Part shown: piece by piece, positions 34,335 to 43,900 of the stretch | Layout: each line of letters begins with the position of its first letter | Position numbering within the stretch: the stretch's first letter is position 1 | Source: Planctomycetaceae bacterium | GTDB lineage: Bacteria > Planctomycetota > Planctomycetia > Planctomycetales > Planctomycetaceae | Length of the DNA: 64,000 nucleotides | Assembly (NCBI GenBank): GCA_028284145.1 | Contig: JANQSH010000140.1 | Location: 56,754 to 120,753 of the forward strand | Direction: 5' to 3' | Program-made: the position numbers and the translations under genes | The notes under the pieces: model-generated | Database searches by the model: none | The model's input: the letters and a program-made list of their open reading frames with translations, nothing else | Told to the model about the DNA's origin: nothing

Positions 34335-37277
34335 ATGGCCATGTGGTATGAGGCAACTTTCGAGTGGGATCTGCGTTTGTTCGCTTTGCCCCTTCTCTGT
34401 GCGGTGTTGCAGTTTTCCGGATTTGCGACGAAGACGGCGCAGTCACAGGAAAAGAAACGCTTGCCGGAATTGCAGACCGCCCGGGAACATCTGCAGAAGG
34501 GACGCTACGAGGAAGCAGCGGATGCGTATCGAAAACTGGTCGGCAATGTCCAGAAACCTGGATCTGCCATCATTGGTCTCAGCCGGGCATTGGAGTCGCA
34601 GGGCAATATCGTCGAAGCGACCAGACTGTTGAAGACGTCCTGCAATGACCGTGCGAAAAACGCCGATCTCGTTGCCCGGTATGCGGAATTACTCTTTGCA
34701 CAGGGACAATTCGATGAAGCGCAAAAGCAGGTTGATCGCAGCTTGAAAATCAACACCGACCAGATGACCGCCAGGCTGATTCAGGCCCATCTCTGGCGGG
34801 AAACAGGGCGCATCAAGGAAGCGGGTAGCGGCTATGTCTGGTTCGTGCGGTATTACAATCGCAAGCAACCAACCGATGCGGAGTCACTGTTGCTGGTCGC
34901 GGAAGGAGCCGTCCGTTATGCCCGCTGGAAAGGTGCCTCGCAGATTTTCAATTTCATCGTCAATACCCTCTGCCCCGACGCTCTCAGGGATGATCCGCTG
35001 TACTGGCAGGCGTACGCGATGTCCGGCTCGTTGTTGCTGGAGAAATTCAACCGGTCCCAGGCTTTGCCGGAACTGCGTGAGGCGCTCACCATCAATCCAC
35101 GTGCCACACAAGTCCTGTATCTGATGGCGGAGGCATCCGCACAAAAGCACAAAGTTGAAGAAGCAGACGGATTCCTGAACCGTGCGTTAAAAGTCAATCC
35201 CACGCATGTCCCTTCGTTGCAATTAAGGGCTCAACTGAAAATCGGCGAAGGCGATTTGACCGGGGCGATGGAGATTCTTGACCAGGCGAACAGGAACCAT
35301 CCGCAACACCAGCGGACCTCGGCACTGCAAACCGCCTGCTTTCTGTTGAACGATGGCCTGGGGGAGATCGACCGCTGGGAAAAACTGCTCGCCGATCTTG
35401 ATGATCCTGACGCAATTACATTCACCGAATTGTCACGCGCAGAGTCACTTATCATCAAGCTCGCAAAGCGGAACCCAAGGCCGGGTTTTTTCCTGGCCGA
35501 TCTCGCGGAAGCTCTGGAAAGCCAGCGGAAATACGAGTTGGCGGAATTACTCTATCGTCGCACAACGGAAATCATGCCGGAGTTGTCCGGACCGAAGTCG
35601 GCTTTGGGGCTGCTTTACATGCGCGTTGGAAAAACAGATCAGGCACAGAAGCTGCTCGATGATGCTTTCAAGTCGGATCCGTTTCATGTCCGTGTCAGCA
35701 ATATGCGCAAAGTCCTCCGATTGCTCGCTGACTACCGGGTGATTCAGACCGAGCATTTCGTCATTCGGGTCGATTCCAAACTGGATCGCGTCCTGGGCGA
35801 ATACATGGCCGAGTATCTGGAGGGCATCCACGACGAGTTGACCGAGCAGTATGGCTTCGAGCCCCCACATCGGACGCAGTTTGAAATCTACAATAACGCG
35901 AAGGGGCTTTCAGCTCATCAATGGTTCAGCGCGCGGATGGTTGGCCTCCCCTGGATTCAGACGATTGGCGCCTCGACTGGAGTGATTGTTGCGCTCGCAT
36001 CGCCGACGGCATCGGATGAACCATTCAACTGGGCGCAAGTCCTCAAGCACGAATATGTGCACGTGATTACGCTGCAGCAAACCAAATTCAACATCCCGCA
36101 TTGGTTTACCGAGGCATTGGCGGTAACGGCGGAAGGTTATCCTCGCTCTCCCGAATGGAATAAACTGCTGCTGGAACGTGTTCCTCGTGGCGACATGCGA
36201 ACGTTGAAAAACCTGAGCGATGGCTTCCGCCGACCGGAGTCGCCTGCCGATTGGCAATTCGCGTATTGTCAAAGTCGTCTCTATGCGCAATACATGGTCG
36301 AAACATTTGGGCAGGAGACGATCGCCAAAATGCTCGAGGCCTACAGCCGTAACCTGACGACCGAAAAGGCGATCAGAGAAGTCTTCGGGATGGACATCGC
36401 CGTGTTTGAGAAGGGTTATCTTGAATTCGTGCAAAAGATCGTGGCTGAGATGCAGCCATCAGTGGCGGATGGATCAAACAGGTCGATCGCAATGCTGGAA
36501 AAGGAGTACCGGACAAATTCCGATGACCCGAAGAAAACCGGGGCATACGCCGTTGCCGTATTGAAGTCGCGCAATTTTACCAGGGCAAGAGAACTGGCCG
36601 AAGCTGCAATTGCCAAAGAACCGAAGGAACCGAACGCCGGGCTCGTACTCGCAATTCTGGCCCTTCGCGCGGGCGACACAAAGGGGACGGCTGAGTATCT
36701 CACACATGCGTTGGATCGCGAACAGCCCCATCCTCGTGTGCTGAACATGCTGGCGGATCTTCGACTGGAGGCGGGGGCGATCGAGGAGGCGATCGAACTG
36801 TTTTCACTGGGGCGGCAGAATTTTCCGCACGATGTCGAATGGCTCAAAAGTCTGGCAAAGGCACACTTGCAGTCTGAGTCGCAAACGGGTTTGCGGTCGA
36901 TTCTGATCGAGCTGTCGCGATTTGAGTCAGACAATGTTGCCGTCCGCAAGAAGCTGGCCCAGATGAGTCTTGACGAAGGCGATGCAGCGGCGGCAGAAAA
37001 ATTTGCGATGCAGGCGTTGCACATTGATGTTCTTGATGCGGAAATTCATCGTATTTTGGGCGAGGCGTTGAATGAACAGAAAAATTGGGACAAGGCAATT
37101 CGCGAGTTTGAAGTCGCTTTGGAATTGAAACCGGCCGACGCCACGCTCGAAATCGGCCTGGCGAAAAGCCTGCTGGGTCATCGGCAATCCGCCGCCGCCC
37201 GCGACGTTCTCCAGAAATTACTTCAACGGGAACCCGCTCATGCCGAAGCAGAAAAGTTGCTGAAGAGTATTCCCTGA
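34335..37277 (+). CDS. Large TPR protein with DUF1570-like gluzincin domain
   Basis: 980 residues. The hydrophobic N-terminal segment (LRLFALPLLCAVLQFSGFA) is a signal peptide or anchor. TPR repeats fill residues about 40-455 and again 700-980. In between lies a peptidase-like domain with HExxH (KHEYVHVITLQQTKFNIPHW) and the downstream Glu in FTEALAVTAEGYP, the DUF1570 / peptidase-MA pattern. The architecture TPR-peptidase-TPR suggests an exported protein acting on or scaffolding envelope components. AAGG lies 7 nt before ATG 34335. It is 32 bp upstream of the MazG-like gene. Catalysis is not certain. Confidence 0.88.
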   Translation: MAMWYEATFEWDLRLFALPLLCAVLQFSGFATKTAQSQEKKRLPELQTAREHLQKGRYEEAADAYRKLVGNVQKPGSAIIGLSRALESQGNIVEATRLLKTSCNDRAKNADLVARYAELLFAQGQFDEAQKQVDRSLKINTDQMTARLIQAHLWRETGRIKEAGSGYVWFVRYYNRKQPTDAESLLLVAEGAVRYARWKGASQIFNFIVNTLCPDALRDDPLYWQAYAMSGSLLLEKFNRSQALPELREALTINPRATQVLYLMAEASAQKHKVEEADGFLNRALKVNPTHVPSLQLRAQLKIGEGDLTGAMEILDQANRNHPQHQRTSALQTACFLLNDGLGEIDRWEKLLADLDDPDAITFTELSRAESLIIKLAKRNPRPGFFLADLAEALESQRKYELAELLYRRTTEIMPELSGPKSALGLLYMRVGKTDQAQKLLDDAFKSDPFHVRVSNMRKVLRLLADYRVIQTEHFVIRVDSKLDRVLGEYMAEYLEGIHDELTEQYGFEPPHRTQFEIYNNAKGLSAHQWFSARMVGLPWIQTIGASTGVIVALASPTASDEPFNWAQVLKHEYVHVITLQQTKFNIPHWFTEALAVTAEGYPRSPEWNKLLLERVPRGDMRTLKNLSDGFRRPESPADWQFAYCQSRLYAQYMVETFGQETIAKMLEAYSRNLTTEKAIREVFGMDIAVFEKGYLEFVQKIVAEMQPSVADGSNRSIAMLEKEYRTNSDDPKKTGAYAVAVLKSRNFTRARELAEAAIAKEPKEPNAGLVLAILALRAGDTKGTAEYLTHALDREQPHPRVLNMLADLRLEAGAIEEAIELFSLGRQNFPHDVEWLKSLAKAHLQSESQTGLRSILIELSRFESDNVAVRKKLAQMSLDEGDAAAAEKFAMQALHIDVLDAEIHRILGEALNEQKNWDKAIREFEVALELKPADATLEIGLAKSLLGHRQSAAARDVLQKLLQREPAHAEAEKLLKSIP

Positions 37278-37309
37278 ACATTCCACTCGCACCATAGAAA
37301 ACAGGCCGC

Positions 37310-37651
37310 ATGACCTCGCACATCGAATCGGACAAAAAACAGAAGAAGCAAATGTCGTTGGGCGAATGCCAGTCGCTGATTGAAACAATGTATGGTCATA
37401 AGGATGGCTCGCGCGGTGTCGACGGAACCTTTATGTGGTTTCTGGAAGAGGTCGGTGAACTGGCTGGTGCGTTACGGGAGGGGTCGGATGAAGACCTCGC
37501 CGCGGAGTTTGCCGATACATTGGCCTGGCTGGTCACACTGGCCAACATTCGAGGGGTTGACCTGAACCAGGCCATGCTGGACAAATACGGCAACGGATGT
37601 CCCGGTTGCCAGTCGATGGAATGCGTTTGCGGCAGCGAAACAAAACCGTAA
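37310..37651 (+). CDS. MazG-like nucleotide pyrophosphohydrolase
   Basis: 113 residues. The helical MazG core has the metal-binding EExxE...ExxD pattern: FLEEVGELAGALREG and LAAEFADTLAWLVTLAN. Such enzymes hydrolyse (d)NTPs to monophosphates, cleaning the nucleotide pool. A Cys-rich tail (GCPGCQSMECVCG) could bind zinc and is unusual. Single MazG domains of this size occur in many bacteria. Confidence 0.9.
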   Translation: MTSHIESDKKQKKQMSLGECQSLIETMYGHKDGSRGVDGTFMWFLEEVGELAGALREGSDEDLAAEFADTLAWLVTLANIRGVDLNQAMLDKYGNGCPGCQSMECVCGSETKP

Positions 37652-37887
37652 TTTGGACAACCGCTGTGCTGCCTGGTTCATCGACTGCTGTCTGGCCACA
37701 TTGTCGAAATCCTCAAATTTGAGCTGACAGGATTCGATGTGGAAACTCCCTTCAACGACCTCGTTGACACTGGTTGATCCCCCTAATACCATGAGACGTC
37801 GAGTTGCCCGTTTCCCTTCTTCTCAAGCGCTTCTGTCGCATGACGGGCCTTCGACGGAAAGTTCCTTTTCTTTACGATCGTTTTCGC

Positions 37888-38802
37888 ATGGCATCGACGA
37901 CATCAACTCAGAAAAAGCCCGCAGCTGTACCCCGCAGGCGACTGCCGGTGTTGAATGTCACGAAGTACGAAATCGTAACGTCGTTTCTGATTGCGTTGAT
38001 TATCGGATTGCTGATTGCGGTGATCTGGCTGCTGGTGATCTGGATTTCGACCCGACCACCGAAAAAGGATGATGCCGTCCCGGTCGAGTTCATCCAGATG
38101 GCGGGTGGTTATGAAGATGGCGCCGTGGATGAAACACTCGATTTGGAATCTCCGGAAGATCCGACCCAGGACGCAACACTGGCGGAAATTGAATCGGATG
38201 AAACCGAAGTCGAAGAAGCGTTAGAAGCGGTCGAAGAACTTTCGGACGATGCTGCTCAACAGGTACAGGAACAACTGGCACTGGACGCTCAAAACGCCGG
38301 CACGCCCGGCAGTTCCGATGGCACTGGTCGGCGACCGTTGGGTTCCGGTGGCGGACCAGGCGGTTTTCCCAACGACCAGCGCTGGTTCATCCGCTTCAGC
38401 GATGAAGGTTCTTTGCAGACTTATGCCGAGCAGTTGGATCACTTCGGCATTGAACTGGGAGCTTTGGTCGGCGGAAAGATGTATTATGTGAGCAATTTTT
38501 CCGCTGCAAAACCGACCAAACGGGAGTCAACAAGCGGAGCCGGGGAAAATCGACTTTACATGACCTGGCGTGGGGGTGGCCGCAAAAAGTCCGATATCGA
38601 TCTGTTCAGGAAAGTGGGGGTCGACGTTGGCTCCGGAACCCTGTTCCACTTCTACCCCAAAAAGTCGGAAGCGTTGTTACTGCAAACAGAACTCTCCTAC
38701 CGCGATCGCAAAGTGGAGGAGATCCGACGAACATATTTCACGGTAAAAGGGACCACGGGAAACTATACGTTTTCCGTCACCCGTCAGAGTTACTTCAACT
38801 GA
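37888..38802 (+). CDS. TonB/TolA-like membrane-anchored protein (first gene of ExbBD operon)
   Basis: 304 residues. A short basic cytoplasmic N terminus is followed by one membrane helix (VTSFLIALIIGLLIAVIWLLV). Then comes an acidic, Glu/Asp-rich periplasmic stalk (about residues 70-150), a Gly-rich linker (GRRPLGSGGGPGGFP) and a globular C-terminal domain (RWFIRFSDEGSLQTYAEQLD to the end). The plan is that of TonB/TolA, but the C-terminal domain does not match TonB. It is followed by exbB and two exbD genes, so it is a good candidate for the energy-transducing partner. The start is uncertain: ATG 37888 or 37840. Confidence 0.75.
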   Translation: MASTTSTQKKPAAVPRRRLPVLNVTKYEIVTSFLIALIIGLLIAVIWLLVIWISTRPPKKDDAVPVEFIQMAGGYEDGAVDETLDLESPEDPTQDATLAEIESDETEVEEALEAVEELSDDAAQQVQEQLALDAQNAGTPGSSDGTGRRPLGSGGGPGGFPNDQRWFIRFSDEGSLQTYAEQLDHFGIELGALVGGKMYYVSNFSAAKPTKRESTSGAGENRLYMTWRGGGRKKSDIDLFRKVGVDVGSGTLFHFYPKKSEALLLQTELSYRDRKVEEIRRTYFTVKGTTGNYTFSVTRQSYFN

Positions 38803-38887
38803 AACCATTTTATTTCGGAACGGACGGCTTCTTCACTCACTGGTTGGGACCGAGAGAAGTCAAAAGGTTCATCAAAGAGATACGACC

Positions 38888-39541
38888 ATGACCGTTGTTC
38901 TTGAGTTTGCCGGCTACGCGATTTATGCAGGGTTGGCTGCGAGTGCTTTATATGGTGTATTTTGTGTTGTCCTGCTGGCGAGGCGAATTGCCCAAAAACG
39001 ATTTTCCGGTCGGAATGCATCGAAACAGTTTCTGGATGATGTGCGGGCGAAGTTAAAGAACAAGGACTTCGATGGTATCAACGAAATGTGCGATTCCCCC
39101 CCCCTCTGGAGCAAAGCAGTGCCTCAGTTGATTCTGGTCGCCTTGCGTCACCGTCATCGACCAGTCAAAAAAATTCGGCAGATTCTGGCCGAACAATTCG
39201 AGCGCGAGATTCTTGCGGATCTGGAATATCGCACGTCGTGGGTGGCGACGATTGTCAAGAGTGCACCAATGCTCGGTCTGCTGGGAACGGTGACCGGGAT
39301 GATCAACGCGTTTGCCAAAATTGCGAATATGGAACAGACCGGTGGCAGTCCGGGCGACCTGGCTGGGGAAATCAGTTTCGCGTTGTTCACAACCGCCGCA
39401 GGACTGGCGGTGGCCATTCCGCTCGTTCTGGCAGGGGCAATGATTCATGTGCGGATTGGCAAACTGCAGGACGCCGTGCAGGAAGACCTTGGTGAATTCC
39501 TCGATTCGTTCGAGCCGGTTGTCGCTTCGGGAGGGAAGTGA
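38888..39541 (+). CDS. exbB: ExbB/TolQ/MotA-family proton channel
   Basis: 217 residues with three membrane helices (IYAGLAASALYGVFCVVLLA; ATIVKSAPMLGLLGTVTGMI; ISFALFTTAAGLAVAIPLVL). The conserved TM2/TM3 core (APMLGLLGTVTGMINAF, FTTAAGLAVAIP) is that of the ExbB pentamer, which conducts protons with ExbD to drive TonB/TolA-like partners. It precedes the two ExbD genes and ends inside the start region of the first. Confidence 0.95.
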   Translation: MTVVLEFAGYAIYAGLAASALYGVFCVVLLARRIAQKRFSGRNASKQFLDDVRAKLKNKDFDGINEMCDSPPLWSKAVPQLILVALRHRHRPVKKIRQILAEQFEREILADLEYRTSWVATIVKSAPMLGLLGTVTGMINAFAKIANMEQTGGSPGDLAGEISFALFTTAAGLAVAIPLVLAGAMIHVRIGKLQDAVQEDLGEFLDSFEPVVASGGK

Positions 39542-39543
39542 TC

Positions 39544-40005
39544 ATGGCTCGACGAGGCGTTTCTTTCGGCGGCGAAGGGGCCAGCTCAAGTCGTAAGCGA
39601 GGCGGCGACGAAGCCGATCTGGACATCACGCCGATGATCGATGTGACCTTCCTGCTACTGATTTTTTTCATGGTCGCCTCGACCATGCAGGGGACACCCG
39701 ATCTCGATGTGCCGGTGGCGAGATATGGCGTGGGAGTGGAGACACGTGGCGCGACAATTGTGACCATCAAGGCACCGAAGGCCGGGACAGAGGAAGCGAC
39801 CATCCACATGGGGGATGGAGCGGGGCCGGAGGGAACGTTGGATGACGTGCGTCGGTTCGTCGAAGAGGGGTTGCAGGAAGACAAAACACAGGTGGTGATC
39901 AAGGCGGAACGGGAAGTTCCCAGCGGTGTCGTACAAGAGGTGGCCAAAGTCGTAACCTCTGTGGAAGGCGTTCAGTTTTATGTCGGCGTTCAGGATGATC
40001 GTTGA
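39544..40005 (+). CDS. exbD: ExbD/TolR-family protein
   Basis: 153 residues: N-terminal cytoplasmic stretch, then the ExbD helix with its proton-carrying Asp (LDITPMIDVTFLLLIFFMVA), then a periplasmic dimerisation domain (TIVTIKAPKAG ... QVVIKAEREVPSGVVQEVAK). ATG 39544 is preceded by GGGAGGG at 7-8 nt; the exbB stop lies just before, giving coupling. Confidence 0.94.
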   Translation: MARRGVSFGGEGASSSRKRGGDEADLDITPMIDVTFLLLIFFMVASTMQGTPDLDVPVARYGVGVETRGATIVTIKAPKAGTEEATIHMGDGAGPEGTLDDVRRFVEEGLQEDKTQVVIKAEREVPSGVVQEVAKVVTSVEGVQFYVGVQDDR

Positions 40006-40041
40006 TTGATTTTCGAGTGGCAGATTTGAAGTTCGTTCCTC

Positions 40042-40896
40042 ATGCCCATTAAGTTTCGTTGCCATCAATGCAAAAAACTGCTGAGCATCAGCACGCGAAA
40101 AGCGGGGCAGAATGTCAATTGTCCGGCTTGCGGCGAAGCGACGCGCGTACCGTTGGAATCGGCTCCTGCAAAACCTTCGGACTCCACACCAGCAGCGAAG
40201 CAGTCGGCCAGAATCGACGATCAGAGATCTCCTGAAAATTTGGCTACGACATCCAACAAAACCGACTCGCAAGAGATCCCAGGCAAACCGGACTTTATGA
40301 AACCGGATACCGGGAAGCCGGGGGATTCTTCTGTTACAAAAGGAAGTCAGGGGGCAAAGGGAAATCAGGGACTGGGAAGTGCCGCATTGCCCGAGACACA
40401 ACGCCGCCAGATTGAGATGCCCGTTTATCATGCGGACGAGTATGAAGAAGACGACGATGAAGAGTTCTCGATCAAAAGTGCAGAAACTGAGTTCGAGGAC
40501 ATGGACCTGACTCCCATGGTCGATGTGACGTTTCTGCTGCTGATCTTTTTCATGGTGACCGCTTCCTTTACCCTGCAGAAATCGATCGAAGTTCCCGATC
40601 CCGATCCGGACAAAAAGGGGGCAACGCAATCGATTCAGAATCTGGACGAATTGTTGGATGAGTCGGTCAAAGTAGAGATTGATGAAAAGAACACCATCTT
40701 TATCGATGACGAGCCGCTCGCTGATCTGGAACAGCTCTCGGAGACTCTGCAGGACAAACTGTTGACCGAAAACAAAAACGAACTGGTGCTCACCGCCAGC
40801 GCGATTGCCTTTCACGACACCGTGATTCAGGTGATCGATGCCGCCAATGAAGTCGGAATGCAGAAGATCCGGATGGTTTCCGCCGTCGAGGAATAA
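40042..40896 (+). CDS. Zinc-ribbon-ExbD fusion protein
   Basis: 284 residues. The N terminus is an MJ0042-type zinc ribbon (KFRCHQCKKLLSI, VNCPACGEATRVP) placed in the cytoplasm. A disordered, Gln/Lys/Gly-rich linker follows, then an ExbD module: MDLTPMVDVTFLLLIFFMVT and a periplasmic part (IFIDDEPLADLEQLSETLQD). A second ExbD with a cytoplasmic metal-binding sensor-like head is unusual; it could make the motor responsive to a cytoplasmic partner. Separated from exbD by 36 bp. Confidence 0.92.
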   Translation: MPIKFRCHQCKKLLSISTRKAGQNVNCPACGEATRVPLESAPAKPSDSTPAAKQSARIDDQRSPENLATTSNKTDSQEIPGKPDFMKPDTGKPGDSSVTKGSQGAKGNQGLGSAALPETQRRQIEMPVYHADEYEEDDDEEFSIKSAETEFEDMDLTPMVDVTFLLLIFFMVTASFTLQKSIEVPDPDPDKKGATQSIQNLDELLDESVKVEIDEKNTIFIDDEPLADLEQLSETLQDKLLTENKNELVLTASAIAFHDTVIQVIDAANEVGMQKIRMVSAVEE

Positions 40897-40942
40897 CCAC
40901 ACACTGAGATTGACCTTTATCTGACCGCTTAGAATTGAATCG

Positions 40943-43900
40943 ATGCCGATACTGACAGTCACAAAACTAAACGGCAAGACCGAGACGATAAATCTGGAAA
41001 AAGACCAGATGGTTTCGGTTGGCCAGCATTCCTCCAGCGATATCATTGTCACGGACGCGGGGGTGGCACCGTTGCATTGCCGCCTGGGATGGAATGGCAA
41101 AAACTGCCTCGTAATTGCAACCAGTCCGGAAGGTGTTGATCTGGATGGAACGATCGTACGCAAAGGAATGCTGAAACCAGAGAGCGTTCTCCGCGTTGGT
41201 TCGATGGACATCAGCCTCGGTGAGGAGACTTCTGGAGAGGGTAAACCACCAGAGTCGACGTACGATCTGGTGGCCATTGATGACGATGAACCAAACAGGA
41301 AGAAGCAGGTTGCCAGCGGCAGTGTTGAACTGAATCCAATTACTGATGACGCAGTAGATGTAGATGCAGTGGATACTGAGAGAAGGTCTGGCTCATCCCG
41401 TGGTAAATCGGATGAATCTGACGATGATGCAATGTCCGATGAAATGGCGGCAGAGATTCTCGATGATGACGACGATTGGGATCTCGAAGATCTCTCGGAC
41501 GAAGATTTGGCAGCGGCCGATGCCAGTCATTCCAATGGAGGATCACAAACGCCCATGCTTTCGCGGGGTGATGGAAGTGATGCACCTCCACCGAAAGGCG
41601 ACAAAAAAAAAGGCGAAGCAGGCGATGCCGAAGAAAACGATAAGAAGAAGCCGAAGTCATCGTTGTTAAGTAGTCTGCGATCAGAACCGACACGCCCCGG
41701 CGAACATGATATCGCCCGGTCGCCTTTTGTTCTGATTATGGTGGGGGGCAGTGCCGCGCTGTTGCTGACAGCCTTCACGGTCTGGTTCATGATTTTTCGG
41801 GAAGGGTCGACGTCGATGTTCGAGTCGGCTCGGCAGGAAATGGAACAGGGCAAGTATGCGCAGGCGATCAAGGGTTTTGAAGAATTCCTGAATGAATACC
41901 CCCGCGATGGCCGGGTTGATGAAGCGATTCGCATGCTGGGTGAATCGAAGATTCTCACGGAGATATCCGGGGCGACTCCCGATTGGGCCGCCGGCGTGGA
42001 AGCACTGAAAGAATTCATCAAGGTCAATAAAGATCGGGACGATTTCAGCGAGTATTATCCGCGCATTCTGAAATACGCTGAGCAAATCGGCCTGGGTGCG
42101 GCGAAAACGGCGGAAAGTGAAAAGAATCGCGATTTGATCCAGATTTCCCACGAGGGGAGCAAACTCCTTCAACGGTACAGTCCGTCTGACAGCCCACCCA
42201 CTGCAAAACTCTCCGAAATTGAAACCGCCCGCCAAAAAGCAGATGCGGCAATTTTGAAACAGGAAACCTGGAATCAGACGGTTGCCACAATTGAAGAGGC
42301 AATTAAAGATCAGAAGCCGCACAACGGTCTGGCTGCCCGCCGGAAACTGCTGGCACAGTATGCCGAGTTTGAATCTTCCAAAGAATTAAAAGCGCTTTTG
42401 GAACGGCTTCTCGATACCGAATCACAGATCGTGCAACTCGAAGCGTTAAACAAAGACGCTCTGACTAAAAATGCGGCTGGAACGGCTGCATCAACCTATT
42501 CGCTCATCAATCAGCAGCGGGCTCTCTCGGATGAAGACAGTGATGGTCGGGCCATTGTTGCGGTGTCCAATGGATGTTGCTACGGGCTGGATGCCGTCAC
42601 GTTTGAACCTGTCTGGCGGCGCGTGATTGGGTTGGACTCGCCTTTCTTTCCGATCAAGGCAGATGCCGGCGTCAGCGGTGTGCTTTTGTTCGATACCAAT
42701 CGCAAAGAACTGATCTATCTGAATCGACAGTCGGGTGAACTGGTCTGGCGTCAGCCATTGGGCGATCGTCCGGAAGGGCCGCCATTGATTCGTGGCGGTC
42801 AGGCGTTGGTTCCGACTCAGGCAGGCGATCTGTTCCTCGTCGACGTCGAAACGGGGCGAATCAAAGAGCGGCTTCGCTTTCCCCGTCGGTTGCTGGCACC
42901 ACCTGTGCATGTGGCGACCAGCAACCAAATCGTACTCGCGGCCGATCGCGAAGTGATGTACACAGTCTCGCTGAATCCCTTTGCCTGCAGGAAAGTCACC
43001 TACCTGGGACATCAACCAGATTCGCTGACGGCGAGACTTCTCACAATGGGACCTTATGTGCTGGTGACCGACACACCCAGCCCGAACGCCTCGCGCATTC
43101 GTGTGCTGGATGCCAGCAATGAGAATGAGCGTATGCAGGTTGTTGCCGAATCGTCCATCAAAGGGACGGTTTACGATGCCCCCATGATCCGTGGCAATCA
43201 ACTGATTGTTCCGTCACGGCCGGAAACACTCACCGCGTTCACGGTTTCCGATGTCTCTGGAAAAGATATCCTGACGCTCAATTCCTCCGAACGAATCGAA
43301 TCGCCGGTCGATGGCGAGATCTTCTTCACCATTGGTCCCGACAATGTCATCTGGATGGCATCGAGTGCATTAAGAATGTTGCAACTTTCGCCTGATGGAT
43401 TTTACGTGAACCCGCGAATTGCGGCGATTGGACAGAGTACGCAACCGATTCAGATTGTCGACCTGAACGTCTACGCCGGGCGAAAATTACCGGCCTCCCA
43501 ATCGGTTTCGATGTTGCAACTCGATCGTTCAGCGTTGACCATCAAATCCCAGACGGTACTTGGTTCGCCCATTCTCGACTGGACCACGGCCGGCCAGAGT
43601 TCTCTGGTCGCAATTACCGACGTCGGAGACATTTACACCATCAGTGGTGCCGAAGTGAATTCGGGTGGTTTTGAAGAGAAACCATTTCGCGGTTTGCCAC
43701 TTTCCGAGACGATGTCCAAACCGCTGATCGTGGCGGAACTTGCGACGGGGCAAATCGCAGTTCACGGTCAGAGTCAAAATCAGGATGACGAGACGATTCC
43801 CAAACTGTGGCTCGTCAATCAGAGTGGTCAGGTGGCCCGCGAGTACCAGCTAAAGGGAATGTTGGATACGAAACCGGTGATGATTGAGTCCGGTGTTGTG

